The position numbers were made by a program, and so were the translations under genes. Source: Actinomycetota bacterium (lineage in GTDB: Bacteria > Actinomycetota > Thermoleophilia > Gaiellales > Gaiellaceae). From it: a DNA stretch of 51,979 nucleotides. Of the stretch, positions 23,683 to 39,473 are shown piece after piece. The stretch is taken from the NCBI GenBank assembly GCA_005885245.1, contig VAWR01000105.1, positions 1 to 51,979 of the forward strand, given 5' to 3'. How positions within the stretch are numbered: position 1 is the stretch's first letter; every line of letters begins with the position of its first letter. A model generated the notes under the pieces. That model made no database searches. It saw only the letters and a list, made by a program, of their open reading frames with translations, and was not told the DNA's origin.

Positions 23683-24792
23683 CTAGTGGGTCGAGCGACC
23701 AGCGTCGCCAACCGTCTCTTCGGCCAGCCAGCGCGCGACCGAGAGGAGGCTGCCGTCCGCTCCATGCGCCAGACGCTGCTCGTCTGCACCGGAACCCCGG
23801 TCCAGCAGGCCCTCGATCTCGTCCAACTCGACCGCACAGCCGAGCGCCGATGCGGCCGGCGCCGCCAGCTCGACCAGCTCGCGGACCGCCTCCCGCGCGG
23901 GCCGCGGACGATCGCGGCGGAGGTCGACGAGCTCCGCGTCCAGCCCGTGACGTGCGGCGCGCCACTTGTTCTCCGCGATGAGCGTGCGAGGCTGAATGGG
24001 CACCGGTCGCTCCGCCACGGTCGCGGCAAGACTCTGTACGAGTGCGGCGATTCCGGCCACGGTCTCGATGCGGGTCTGCGCGTCGCACACGCGTACCTCG
24101 ATCGTCCCGAGCTTCGGGTGCGGTCGGATGTCCCACCAGATGTACGTGTAGTCGGAGAAGAAACCCGCGGCCTCACCGCGGCGGACGAGCTGCTCGAACT
24201 GCGCGAACGAGCTCAGCCGCGGCGGTAAGCCGCTGCGCGGCATCACGTCGAACACCTGGCTGCGCGTGGAGGAGAGACCCGTGTCGTACCCCTGCCAGTA
24301 CGGAGAGTTGGCCGACAGCGCGAGCAACTCCGGCACCCAGTTCCTGAGCCCGGTCGCCACGCGCACCGCCAGGTCGGGCTCCGGCATCCCGACGTGGATG
24401 TGCAGACCGAAGATCGCAACGCGCTCCGCCACCCAGCGGAGCTTCTCGACGACTCCCTGGTAGCGCGGAGTGTCGGTGATCTCCTGGTGTTCCCAGCGCG
24501 AGAACGGATGCGTCCCAGCCGAGGCGAGGAGCGCCCCGTGCTGTCCTGCAGCCGCCGTCAGCCGAGCGCGGATCTCCCGCAGCTCGGCCACCGCGTCCGC
24601 GGCCCGTTCGTGGACTCCGGTCGCGGCCTCGAGAACGGAGGTCATGAGCTCCTGGCGAATGCGCTCGTCCTGCGCGGCCTGCGCGACCTCGTCGAAGCGG
24701 GGAACGAGCTCGTAGCTCTCGGCCGAGAGAAGCTGGAACTCCTCTTCGATCCCGAGGCTGAACAGCGCGCTCGTGCCGAAGGCGTGTTCCAC
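23683..24792 (-). CDS. Carboxylate-amine ligase, GCS2 (YbdK-like) family
   Basis: 369 residues from GTG 24792; the longer frame to 25005 is arginine/serine shadow sequence. Motifs of the glutamate-cysteine ligase 2 family are LGIEEEFQLLSA at the start, AGTHPFSRWEHQ, FGLHIHVGMPEPD (substrate/metal histidines), LLALSANSPYWQGYDTGLSS and TIEVRVCDAQTR. Family members ligate an amino acid to the gamma-carboxyl of glutamate; the true product in this lineage is not determined here. It stands between the LCP gene and a secreted hypothetical, all on the same strand. Confidence 0.9.
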   Translation of the reverse strand: MEHAFGTSALFSLGIEEEFQLLSAESYELVPRFDEVAQAAQDERIRQELMTSVLEAATGVHERAADAVAELREIRARLTAAAGQHGALLASAGTHPFSRWEHQEITDTPRYQGVVEKLRWVAERVAIFGLHIHVGMPEPDLAVRVATGLRNWVPELLALSANSPYWQGYDTGLSSTRSQVFDVMPRSGLPPRLSSFAQFEQLVRRGEAAGFFSDYTYIWWDIRPHPKLGTIEVRVCDAQTRIETVAGIAALVQSLAATVAERPVPIQPRTLIAENKWRAARHGLDAELVDLRRDRPRPAREAVRELVELAAPAASALGCAVELDEIEGLLDRGSGADEQRLAHGADGSLLSVARWLAEETVGDAGRSTH

Positions 24793-24820
24793 GCTCCGAC
24801 CGTAGCGGGGCGGTCGGGCG

Positions 24821-25492
24821 CTACCGCTGCAGGCGCCCGGCGACGAGCTTCGCCAGGCGACTTTCGAGCGACGCCGAGATCGGCTGCATCGGCTTGCCGA
24901 TCGAGGCGACGAAGAGCATCGCCGTCGCGCGGCCGCGGGCGAAGAAGTAAAAGCTGATCCGCCCGTCGATCGTCGCCGCGGGGCCGGAGACGGAGAACCG
25001 GACACGGCCCGAGACGAAGTGCGGCGACGGGCTCTTCATCGCGATCGGACCGCTCGAGAGAATCCGGAGCCGGGCGCCCGAGCCCGAAAGTCCCTGTTTG
25101 AAGGCGCTGATCATGCAGCGATTGAATGATTGCCGCGCCACGCGCTGGAAGGCGGCGGTCGCGTGCTTCGTCGTCTGGAAGATCGCCGCGCCCGAGCCCA
25201 CGAAGCTGCCGTTACGAGAGAAGTCGGGATTCTCCGCCTCGCCCGTCTCGACGAGATCGGACAGGTCGGGCTCCTTGCAGCCCTGAGGGGACGCGACGTT
25301 GTCGCCCTGAGACGGCTCGAGGCGCCAGTCGCCGGGGCCCAGGTCGGCGTGGTGAATCCGAATCGCGACGGCCCACGCCTGATCTGCCGGGTTCAACCGC
25401 TTCTGCGGGTCGGTCGGCTTGCGCGTGGCCGCGGCTGCCGTCCCAGCGATCAGGCAGGACGAAACGAGGAGAGCCGCGCAGCGCCAGATCAC
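24821..25492 (-). CDS. Secreted hypothetical protein
   Basis: 223 residues with a clear signal peptide (MIWRCAALLVSSCLIAGTAAAAT). The mature part has cysteines in SPQGCKEPDL and FNRCMISAFKQGL that could form one disulfide, and the C-terminal half alternates strand-like segments (GRVRFSVSG, RISFYFFARGRATAMLFVASIG). The layout recalls small extracellular sensor-type domains of actinobacteria, but I cannot name a family. It lies 23 bp downstream of metH and 28 bp upstream of the GCS2-like gene. Confidence 0.7.
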   Translation of the reverse strand: MIWRCAALLVSSCLIAGTAAAATRKPTDPQKRLNPADQAWAVAIRIHHADLGPGDWRLEPSQGDNVASPQGCKEPDLSDLVETGEAENPDFSRNGSFVGSGAAIFQTTKHATAAFQRVARQSFNRCMISAFKQGLSGSGARLRILSSGPIAMKSPSPHFVSGRVRFSVSGPAATIDGRISFYFFARGRATAMLFVASIGKPMQPISASLESRLAKLVAGRLQR

Positions 25493-25515
25493 GGTCTTCC
25501 ATCGGCCGCACTCAC

Positions 25516-29115
<3,600 letters not shown>

Positions 29116-29178
29116 TCCGGCTCCTCGTTCGGCCTAGAGAGAACGGACGCCTGCCAGGCGCACGGGCTCTTTAGGCGT

Positions 29179-29236
29179 TTGGTAACCCGGTCGCCAAGCT
29201 GCCTTCAAAGCTTTCCGGGTCCCATAACAGTACCAA
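29179..29236. promoter_or_regulatory. Nested stem structure upstream of metH
   Basis: Three nested stems: TTGGTA (29179-29184) with TACCAA (29231-29236), ACCCGG (29185-29190) with CCGGGT (29215-29220), and AAGCT (29196-29200) with AGCTT (29209-29213). On the metH strand a 10-nt bulge CTGTTATGGG lies between stems 1 and 2. It is 64 bp before the metH start and could be a leader RNA; it does not match the cobalamin or SAM riboswitch consensus I know. Confidence 0.45.
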
Positions 29237-29266
29237 CGAGGCCAGAATTTGAGACCTGAACCGCGG

Positions 29267-29366
29267 GTGCCGGCTCTGCCGGCTCCCGCCGACCAGGCCT
29301 TTCCGCTAGCGGAATCCGCACTTGATCATCATGGCTCCGGCGAAGCCGGAGCCGGATCAAGTGCGG
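29267..29366. repeat. Structured intergenic repeat, copy C
   Basis: The best-formed copy. Hairpin 1 GCCGGC-TCT-GCCGGC (29269-29283), then TTCCGCTAGCGGAA, then a perfect 12-bp outer stem CCGCACTTGATC (29316-29327) / GATCAAGTGCGG (29355-29366). Inside are ATCATG (29328-29333), the inner stem GCTCCGGC-GAA-GCCGGAGC (29334-29352) and CG. It ends 1 bp before the atpC stop codon complement (29368-29370). Confidence 0.8.
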
Positions 29367-29367
29367 C

Positions 29368-29799
29368 TCAAGTGCGGCCGGAGACGCTCAGCTGGTTCTC
29401 GGCGTGTTTGACGCGCTGTTCGAGCTGCCAGCGGTCGGCGCTCGACTCGCCCCGCTCGACCCGCTCGAGCTCACGTTGGGCCTCGTCGAGCTGGGCCTGC
29501 GCCCGGGCATCGTCGATCTCGTTCGCAAGGACGGCGTCGTCGACGAGCGCGATCGCCCGGTCCTGTTCGACCTTGAAGAAGCCGGGGCCGGTCGCGTATT
29601 CGCGGACGTCCTCGCTGTCGCGGTCTAGGTACACGCGCGTGGAACCCGCCTTGAGCGTCGCGATCAGGGGCGCGTGTCGCGCGAGGACGCCGATCTCTCC
29701 TGCGGCGCCCGGGACGATGATCATTTCCGCCTCGCCCTCGAACGCCGGTCCGTCCGGCGTCACCAGCGAGACGTCGAACCTCCGCTTCTCTTCAGCCAC
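29368..29799 (-). CDS. atpC: ATP synthase epsilon subunit
   Basis: 143 residues. The N-terminal beta-sandwich contains VSLVTPDGPAFEGEAEMIIVPGAAGEIGVLARHAP, the F1 epsilon signature; the C-terminal helical hairpin (VLANEIDDARAQAQLDEAQRE) can inhibit rotation. It lies 15 bp downstream of atpD. The stop sits at the edge of repeat copy C, so the repeat forms the 3' end of the atpDC transcript. Confidence 0.96.
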   Translation of the reverse strand: MAEEKRRFDVSLVTPDGPAFEGEAEMIIVPGAAGEIGVLARHAPLIATLKAGSTRVYLDRDSEDVREYATGPGFFKVEQDRAIALVDDAVLANEIDDARAQAQLDEAQRELERVERGESSADRWQLEQRVKHAENQLSVSGRT

Positions 29800-29814
29800 G
29801 GTGCAGGGGCACCT

Positions 29815-31915
<2,101 letters not shown>

Positions 31916-32006
31916 GCAGGCAGGACACAGTCGACCGCTTCGAGGACTTGCGTCGGGCAAGGCAAGGGACGTCGGGGCATGCCCGTCGAATCGGTCGGAA
32001 ATCGGT

Positions 32007-32012
32007 TAGGAT
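32007..32012 (+). promoter_or_regulatory. Possible -10 element of the peptide-transporter operon
   Basis: TAGGAT at 32007-32012, 89 bp before the first transporter gene. The -35 position (GTCGAA, about 31985) is weak. The 185-bp gap 31916-32100 otherwise holds only the ribosome binding site. Confidence 0.25.
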
Positions 32013-32100
32013 GCAGCCCCTTTCAGCCCGAGGTACCGACCTCGCTGGCGTCCAGGGGGTTTCAACGAGACCTCGGTACAAAAGGAGGGAATAAGCAAGG

Positions 32101-33714
32101 ATGCGAAGACGCTATCTTTGGGCCGGGCTGGTTACGGTTATTGCGATCACCGTCGCTTCGTCGGCGGCCGCGATGTCGAACCACTCCCAGAAGGCCCAGG
32201 TGCTGCGCATATCGGTCGGCGCAGAGCCGCCGTCGCTCGACCCGGGACTTGCCACCGACACCACGTCGGCGAATGTCCTGTTCAACCTGATGGATCCACT
32301 CATCTTGCTCGGGAAGGCGCCGGCGTTGAAGGCAGTGCCCGGTGCCGCGTCGAGCTGGTCGGTCAAGGGTGCCCACGTCGTGCTGAACCTGCGTCACAAC
32401 GTTCGGTGGACGAACGGCCAGCCGGTGACCGCTCAGGACTACGTCTGGTCGTGGCTGCGGACGATCTCGCCTGAGCTCGCCGCGGACTACGCCTACCAGT
32501 TCGACGGCATCAAGGGGGCGACCGCGTATAACGGCTGCGATCCCGCCAAGGCGGACTGCAACGCGCTCAAGGCCAAGGTCGGGATCAAGGCTCTCGGTAA
32601 GTACAAGCTCGCAATCACGCTGGCCTCGCCGCAGCCCTGGTTCATCCAGCAGCTGTCCCACACCTCGTTCCTGCCGGTCAACAAGGCCGCAGTGACGAAG
32701 TGGGGCAACAAGTGGACCGAGCCGGGTCACATCGTCACTGACGGCCCGTTCAAGCTGGCATCGTGGAAGCACGACGCTTCGCTGACGCTGGTCAAGAACA
32801 CCAAGTGGCGCAACGCGAGCAAGGTGAAGCTGACGAGGGTCGAGATGCCCATCATCGTCGACGGCACCACCGCTGAGAACGCCTTCAGGGCTGGAAACAT
32901 CGACATCGACGACACCGGCGTGCCGCCGGTCGACATCCCGTCCTGGAAGAAGACCAAGTTCTGGAAGGTCTACAAGTCGCTCGGCACCTACTACTACGGG
33001 TTCAACGTCAAGAACATCACCAACGTGAACCAGCGCCGGGCGATGGCGATGGCGATCGACCGCAACCAGATCGTGACGTTCATCGCCCAGGCCGGCCAGG
33101 TGCCTGCGAGGGGCTTCACCCCGAACGGCATCGCGGGCGGCCCGACGATCACGAAGCACAGCAGCATGCCGGCGACGTCGAAGCTGGCTCAGGCCAAGGC
33201 GCTGATGGCCAAGGTCGCGAACCCGAAGAAGGACATCCACCTGTACGTGAACAACTCGCCGGGTCACGTCAAGATCGCCACGGCGATCCAGGCCTTCTGG
33301 AAGGAGCTCGGCCTCAACGTGACGATCAAGGTCCAGGAGTGGAAGCAGTACCTCCAGTTCCTCGGACCGCCGCCCAACTCGGACGTCGACGTCTATCGGC
33401 TGGGTTGGATCTACGACTTCCCGGATGCCTACAACGGTCTGGTTCTGTGGACCTGCGATTCGGGGAACAACAACACCAACTGGTGCAACAAGAAGTACGA
33501 CGGACTGATCAACAAGGCCACGCGGACGCCGAACAACGCCGCGCGGTTCAAGGTCTACCAGCAGGCTGAGGACATCCTCACGGGCCCGAACGGCGACCTG
33601 CCGGTCATGCCGATCTACTGGTACACGTTCACGGACCTGGTGAAGAGCAACGTCCACGGCTTCTTCGTCAACCCGACGGACAACAAGGACCTCACGACGG
33701 TCTCGATCCGCTAG
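32101..33714 (+). CDS. Oligopeptide ABC transporter substrate-binding protein (family 5)
   Basis: 537 residues. A signal peptide (RRRYLWAGLVTVIAITVASSAAA) has no lipobox cysteine, so anchoring is unclear. The SBP family 5 pattern is clear: LRISVGAEPPSLDPG, NLMDPLIL, VLNLRHNVRWTNGQPVTAQDYVWSW and the closing VDVYRLGWIYDFPDAYN. An AAAGGAGGG Shine-Dalgarno lies 11 nt upstream of the ATG. It binds peptides outside the membrane and delivers them to the permeases that follow after a hairpin. Confidence 0.95.
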   Translation: MRRRYLWAGLVTVIAITVASSAAAMSNHSQKAQVLRISVGAEPPSLDPGLATDTTSANVLFNLMDPLILLGKAPALKAVPGAASSWSVKGAHVVLNLRHNVRWTNGQPVTAQDYVWSWLRTISPELAADYAYQFDGIKGATAYNGCDPAKADCNALKAKVGIKALGKYKLAITLASPQPWFIQQLSHTSFLPVNKAAVTKWGNKWTEPGHIVTDGPFKLASWKHDASLTLVKNTKWRNASKVKLTRVEMPIIVDGTTAENAFRAGNIDIDDTGVPPVDIPSWKKTKFWKVYKSLGTYYYGFNVKNITNVNQRRAMAMAIDRNQIVTFIAQAGQVPARGFTPNGIAGGPTITKHSSMPATSKLAQAKALMAKVANPKKDIHLYVNNSPGHVKIATAIQAFWKELGLNVTIKVQEWKQYLQFLGPPPNSDVDVYRLGWIYDFPDAYNGLVLWTCDSGNNNTNWCNKKYDGLINKATRTPNNAARFKVYQQAEDILTGPNGDLPVMPIYWYTFTDLVKSNVHGFFVNPTDNKDLTTVSIR

Positions 33715-33724
33715 CAATGGGCAT

Positions 33725-33758
33725 AAAGGGCAGGGTGCGCGCTTGCGCCCTGCCCTTT
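33725..33758 (+). terminator. Hairpin between binding protein and permease genes
   Basis: AAAGGGCAGGG (33725-33735) pairs perfectly with CCCTGCCCTTT (33748-33758), 11 bp, followed by TAGTCTGTT. This is the usual position for a partial terminator or mRNA stabiliser that lets the binding protein be made in excess over the permeases. Confidence 0.7.
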
Positions 33759-33786
33759 AGTCTGTTAGACCCATTTCCGGCCCCAA

Positions 33787-34722
33787 ATGCTCAAGTTCAT
33801 CGTCAGGCGGGCTCTGTGGACGATCCCAGTCGTCCTGCTCGTCGTCTTCATGACCTTCGTGATGATGAGGCAGATCAAGGGCAATCCCTTCCAGGTCACC
33901 GAGCGGGCCGTGCCGGTCTCGATCCAGCGGAACCTGGACCGGAAGTACCACCTCAACAAGCCGTGGTACACCCAGTACCTGTACTACGTGAAGGGGGTCT
34001 TCACTGCTGACCTCGGGCCGTCACTGGTGCAGCGGAACCAGGGCGTGAACGACATCATCAAGGAACATTTCCCGGTGTCCCTCAAGCTGGGCGGACTGGC
34101 GATGTTATGGGCGGTGGTGTTCGGGATCCCGCTCGGAATCATCGCGGCGCTGAAGCAGAACTCGGTCTTCGACTACGCGGTGATGACGGTCGTCAATTCA
34201 GGCTATGCGATACCCAACTTCCTGATCGCGACCCTGCTGATCTACTTCTTCGCGCTCAAGTGGCGGGCCTACACGCCTTTCCCGACGAACGGTTGGGGCG
34301 GCCCATCGAGCTGGGTCTTACCGGCGATCGCCCTCGGGCATGCCCCCATGACCTTCTTCGCCCGGATCGTGCGCGGCTCGATGCTCGAGACGCTGCAACA
34401 GGACTACATCCGGACGGCGAAGGCAAAGGGCCTGCGCTGGCGGCGCGTGGTCGGGCTGCATGTATTGCGCAACTCCCTGATCCCCGCTGTCACCGCAGCG
34501 GCGCCGCTGCTCGGCTTTCTGATCACGGGCTCGTTCATCGTGGAGACGATCTTCGGCATCCCGGGTATCGGCAAATACTTCGTCACGTCGGTCACCGGAC
34601 GCGACTACTCGGTGACGATGGGCATCACGATCATGCTCTCGCTGATCATCATCGTCGCCAACCTCGTGGTCGACATCCTGTACGGGTACCTCGACCCAAG
34701 GACCCGCGACGTGAGGACCTGA
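33787..34722 (+). CDS. Peptide ABC transporter permease (DppB type)
   Basis: 311 residues, first TM WTIPVVLLVVFMTFVMMRQ, an N-terminal extracellular segment and five further TMs. The cytoplasmic EAA loop reads DYIRTAKAKGLRWRRVVGLH, the site that couples to the ATPases. SFIVETIFGIPGIGKYFVTS is characteristic of DppB/OppB proteins. Its TGA overlaps the ATG of the next permease gene (TGATG). Confidence 0.95.
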   Translation: MLKFIVRRALWTIPVVLLVVFMTFVMMRQIKGNPFQVTERAVPVSIQRNLDRKYHLNKPWYTQYLYYVKGVFTADLGPSLVQRNQGVNDIIKEHFPVSLKLGGLAMLWAVVFGIPLGIIAALKQNSVFDYAVMTVVNSGYAIPNFLIATLLIYFFALKWRAYTPFPTNGWGGPSSWVLPAIALGHAPMTFFARIVRGSMLETLQQDYIRTAKAKGLRWRRVVGLHVLRNSLIPAVTAAAPLLGFLITGSFIVETIFGIPGIGKYFVTSVTGRDYSVTMGITIMLSLIIIVANLVVDILYGYLDPRTRDVRT

Positions 34723-35657
34723 TGGTCACCGATCGCCGGTCCGAGTTCGAGGCCACCCTCACCCGCACCGCCGAGGCGCGCGGGCAGGAGGCAGGGGCCG
34801 CACTCCAGCGTGCGTCGCTGTTGCGCGACGCCATCCACCGCTTCATCAGGAATCGAGCCGCGGTCGTCGCGGCTGTCGCGTTCGTGGTCATGGTCGGGTT
34901 CGTCATCCTCACGCCCTGGCTCAGCCACGGCAGCGCCTACGGAGTCGACTTCGCGCAGGCGTACAAGTCACCGAGCTGGGCGCATCCGTTCGGCACCGAC
35001 GAGTTCGGCCGCGACCTGCTCGTCCGCACGGCACTCGGCGGGCGTGTCTCGATCGCGATCGGGTTCGCCGCCACGATCGCGATCATGATCGTCGGCATTC
35101 TCTACGGCGCGATCTCGGGCTTCGCCGGCGGGCGAATCGACGACATGCTGATGCGCTTCCTCGACGCGCTGTATGGCCTGCCCTACCTCCCCTTCGCAAT
35201 CATCACCCTCGCCATCTTCGGAACCGTCAACTTCTGGACGATGGTCGTCGCCCTGACGATCGCCTCGTGGTTCACCACCGCCCGGGTGATGAGAGGGCAG
35301 ATCATCACGCTCAAAGAAAACGACTACGTGCGGGCCGCAAACGCGCTCGGCGCCCGCTGGTACCGCGTGTTATTCCGGCATCTCCTGCCGAATACGCTCG
35401 GCGTCATCCTGATCTTCGTCTTCCTGGAGCTCCCCGGAGTCGTCCTCGGCGAGGCGTTTCTGTCGTTCATCGGTCTCGGAATCTCTCCTCCGAAGGCCTC
35501 CTGGGGCACGCTCGCCCAGGACGGCTACTCGGCCTACGAGGCGCACCCGTACATCATCATCATCCCGAGCCTCGCCATCGCCTGGCTGATCCTGAGCGCG
35601 TTCTTCGTCGCCGACGGCCTTCGGGATGCGCTCGACCCACGGACGAGGGAGACGTAG
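34722..35657 (+). CDS. Peptide ABC transporter permease (DppC type)
   Basis: 311 residues starting at ATG 34722, overlapping the previous stop. Typical DppC/OppC landmarks are HPFGTDEFGRDLLVRTALGG after the first TM, the EAA loop DYVRAANALGARWYRVLFRH and the late GEAFLSFIGLGISPPKASWG. It forms the transmembrane channel with the preceding permease. Confidence 0.95.
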   Translation: MVTDRRSEFEATLTRTAEARGQEAGAALQRASLLRDAIHRFIRNRAAVVAAVAFVVMVGFVILTPWLSHGSAYGVDFAQAYKSPSWAHPFGTDEFGRDLLVRTALGGRVSIAIGFAATIAIMIVGILYGAISGFAGGRIDDMLMRFLDALYGLPYLPFAIITLAIFGTVNFWTMVVALTIASWFTTARVMRGQIITLKENDYVRAANALGARWYRVLFRHLLPNTLGVILIFVFLELPGVVLGEAFLSFIGLGISPPKASWGTLAQDGYSAYEAHPYIIIIPSLAIAWLILSAFFVADGLRDALDPRTRET

Positions 35658-35700
35658 AGGTGCCTCCCGGGCGTGAATCGACGCCATGGAGGGCGTGCTG

Positions 35701-36705
<1,005 letters not shown>

Positions 36706-36724
36706 CCGCGCCGGAGGTCCCGAG

Positions 36725-37598
36725 GATGCCGACGACGACGGGCGAGCCGCTCCTCGTCGTCAAGAACCTGAAGAAGTACTTCCCGATCAGGAAGGGCATC
36801 CTCATCGACAGAACGGTCGACCACGTCAAGGCTGTCGACGACGTCTCGTTCGAGGTCCGGGCCGGGGAGACGCTCGGGCTCGTCGGCGAATCGGGGTCAG
36901 GCAAGACGACCAGCGGCTATTGCGTCCTGCAGCTGCTGAAACCGACGTCAGGTTCGGTCCTCTTCAACGGTCAGGAGCTGACGAAGATGAGGAAGGCCGG
37001 CCTGCGTCAGGTACGGCGCGATCTGCAGGTCGTCTTCCAGGATCCGTACGCGTCGCTCAATCCCCGGATGACCGTCGGGGATATCGTCTCGGAGCCGCTG
37101 CTGGTCCACGACATCGGTGACCGCCGCTCACGCCGCCGCAGCGCGGAGCAGCTGCTCGAGGTCGTGGGCTTCAACCCGGACTTCATCAACCGCTATCCGC
37201 ACGAGTTCTCCGGAGGTCAGCGGCAGCGCATCGGCATCGCCCGCGCGCTCGCGCTGAACCCGAGCCTGATCGTCTGCGACGAGCCCGTTTCCGCTCTCGA
37301 CGTCTCGATCCAGGCGCAGATCCTCAACCTGCTCAAGGACCTGCAGGCGGAATTCGGCCTCGCCTACCTCTTCATCGCCCACGACCTGGCGGTGGTCCGG
37401 ACGATGAGTGATCGAATCGCCGTCATGAACCGCGGCAAGATCGTCGAGGAAGGCCCTGCCGAAGAGGTCTACTCGAACCCGCAGGATCCGTATTCGCAGG
37501 CGTTGCTCGCCGCCGTTCCGATTCCCGACCCACGGAGGATGCGCGAGCGTCGGGCCGAGCGGCGGAAGCACCAAGATGTTCTTGCGGAATCCATCTGA
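36725..37598 (+). CDS. Peptide ABC transporter ATPase (DppF type)
   Basis: About 290 residues. Start ATG 36725 has GGAGG 7 nt upstream; the other candidate, ATG 36702, overlaps the previous stop (ATGA) but lacks a Shine-Dalgarno. Motifs are Walker [24 protein letters not shown], signature [14 protein letters not shown], Walker [13 protein letters not shown] and FIAHDLAVV. The [11 protein letters not shown] opening and [15 protein letters not shown] near the end are usual for DppF/OppF. Together with the DppD-type protein it powers peptide import. Confidence 0.94.
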
Positions 37599-37617
37599 GC
37601 CGCGGCTCAGGGGCAGA

Positions 37618-38565
37618 ATGAAGATCGTCGCGGTTTTGCTGGGCGCCTGTGCGCTCGGCCTCGTAGCCGCAGCATGCGGATCGCAACCGGTGAAGAACGG
37701 CGCGGCCTCCGGTCCGAGCTGGTCGTTCGCGGCCAGGATGCTGCACCGCCGGAGCTACACGGCGTCGGCAGAGCTCGGCGGGAAGGTCTACGTCGCCGCG
37801 GGCATGGTCGGCAACTCGGGACGGCCACTCGACCTGTTCGAGCGCTTCGATCCCATCCGAAACGAGTGGACCTCGCTGACCCCTCTCCCGGAGAGGTTCA
37901 GCGCCGGCGCCGCCGCGAGCTTCGACGGACGGATCTGGGTCGTCGGCGGCAACTCGGAGACGACGAACGGCCGCCAGGTCTTTGCCTACGACCTGCAGCG
38001 AGCCCGGTGGGCGCAGGAGCCGTCGCTTCCTGCTCCCCGGACGAATCTGGCCGTGGTCGCAGCCGACGGAAAGCTCTACGCAATCGGCGGCCTCGATCCC
38101 GTCGAAGCGACCAAAACGGTCTTCGTCTACGACCCGTCCAGCCGCCGCTGGTCGAAGGCCGCGCCACTGCCCAAGGCCCTGCAGGCACTTGCTGCAGTCG
38201 TCTTCCACGGTGAGATCTGGGCACTCGGCGGACGGGTCCGCTCGGGCACGATCCAGCGCGGCGTCTGGATCTACAACCCTCGCTCGAACCACTGGCGTGC
38301 CGGGCCGACGCTGCCGACTCCGATGGAGACGCTGGGGACCTCGGCTTCGAGCGGTCGGATTGACGCCGTGCTCGAGTCCCACTACTTCACCTACGACGCG
38401 CGCACCTCACGCTGGCTCCGCGGGCCGAGCTTGCACGTACCCCGTCATGCCCTGGGCGTCTTCACGATCGACGGGACGCTGTACGCGATCGGCGGCTGCG
38501 TCGTGCCGCAACTCGAGGACAGCTCGGTCGTCGAGAAGATCCCGCTGCGTCGCCTGGGCGACTAG
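37618..38565 (+). CDS. Kelch-repeat putative lipoprotein
   Basis: 315 residues from ATG 37618 (AGGGG 5 nt upstream). A signal sequence ends in VAAAC at residue 20, a lipobox-like site. Five to six Kelch blades follow, each with a GG doublet and downstream Tyr/Trp, e.g. WVVGGNSETTNGRQVFAYD, YAIGGLDPVEATKTVFVYD and WALGGRVRSG. It should form a beta-propeller on the outer face of the membrane; the ligand is unknown. Its coding frame overlaps no other gene and ends 11 bp from the convergent atpG stop. It may be co-transcribed with the transporter operon. Confidence 0.88.
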   Translation: MKIVAVLLGACALGLVAAACGSQPVKNGAASGPSWSFAARMLHRRSYTASAELGGKVYVAAGMVGNSGRPLDLFERFDPIRNEWTSLTPLPERFSAGAAASFDGRIWVVGGNSETTNGRQVFAYDLQRARWAQEPSLPAPRTNLAVVAADGKLYAIGGLDPVEATKTVFVYDPSSRRWSKAAPLPKALQALAAVVFHGEIWALGGRVRSGTIQRGVWIYNPRSNHWRAGPTLPTPMETLGTSASSGRIDAVLESHYFTYDARTSRWLRGPSLHVPRHALGVFTIDGTLYAIGGCVVPQLEDSSVVEKIPLRRLGD

Positions 38566-38576
38566 GTGCCGCTGCA

Positions 38577-39470
38577 CTAGCCCGTCAGCGCATCGGCACC
38601 GGCGACAACTTCCAGAATCTCCTGCGTGATCTCCGCCTGGCGGGCCCGGTTCATGGCCAGCGTCAGGTCGTCGATCAGCTCGCCGGCGTTCTTGGACGCG
38701 TTTCTCATCGCTGTCATGCGGGCGCCGTGCTCGGAGGCGGCGGATTCCAGTAGCGCACGGTAGAGCTCCGTCTCGAGATAGACCGGCAGCAGGCGCTCGA
38801 GGATCTGCTCGGGCTCGGGCTCGAAGATGAAGTCCCCGCGCTGCGCGTCCTCCTGGCGCTCCTCCTCATCCGTTTCGAGCAGGCCCTCGGACAACGGGAG
38901 GAGGTCCTGCACGGTCACCTGCTGGACGAGCGCAGACTCGAAGTGGTTGTAGACGATCAGCACGCGGTCGACCTCGTCCTCCGTGTAGAGCTCGGCGACG
39001 CGATGAGCGATGGCCTGGGCATGTGCGTAGCGGGGCTCGTCTGTAAAACCGGTGAACTCGCCGGCGAGCTCGAGGCGGCGGAACCTCAGCGAGCCCACGC
39101 CGCGGCGGCCGACGCCGACCCACCGGACCTGCTTGCCCTCGCCGCGCAGCTCGCGGTCGAGGGCGAGCGAACGACGCAGGATCTGCGAGTTGAAGGCGCC
39201 GGCCAGCCCGCGATCGCCGGTCAGAGGGACGATCGCGACCCTCTCGTCGCGCTCGTGTTTCTGGAGGAGTGGCAACCCGCGGACCGACGTGCTCGCGCGG
39301 GCGGTGCCGGCCATCAGCTCGAGCATGCGATCCGCGTACGGCCGCATGTCCTCGATTCGGGACTGGGCCTTCTTCAGCTTGGCTGCCGCGACGAGCTCCA
39401 TCGCCCGGGTGATCTTCCGCGTGTTGCGGACCGATCGGATCCGCCGCTTGATGTCCTGGACAGACGCCAT
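38577..39470 (-). CDS. atpG: ATP synthase gamma subunit
   Basis: 297 residues. The N-terminal helix RRIRSVRNTRKITRAMELVAAAKLKKAQ and the C-terminal helix RMTAMRNASKNAGELIDDLTLAMNRARQAEITQEILEVV (shown in parts: MRNASKNAGELI, NRARQAEITQEI) form the rotor shaft. It follows atpA by 3 bp. Unlike the standard order, atpD does not follow; the plus-strand Kelch gene ends 11 bp away. Confidence 0.96.
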   Translation of the reverse strand: MASVQDIKRRIRSVRNTRKITRAMELVAAAKLKKAQSRIEDMRPYADRMLELMAGTARASTSVRGLPLLQKHERDERVAIVPLTGDRGLAGAFNSQILRRSLALDRELRGEGKQVRWVGVGRRGVGSLRFRRLELAGEFTGFTDEPRYAHAQAIAHRVAELYTEDEVDRVLIVYNHFESALVQQVTVQDLLPLSEGLLETDEEERQEDAQRGDFIFEPEPEQILERLLPVYLETELYRALLESAASEHGARMTAMRNASKNAGELIDDLTLAMNRARQAEITQEILEVVAGADALTG

Positions 39471-39473
39471 GGT

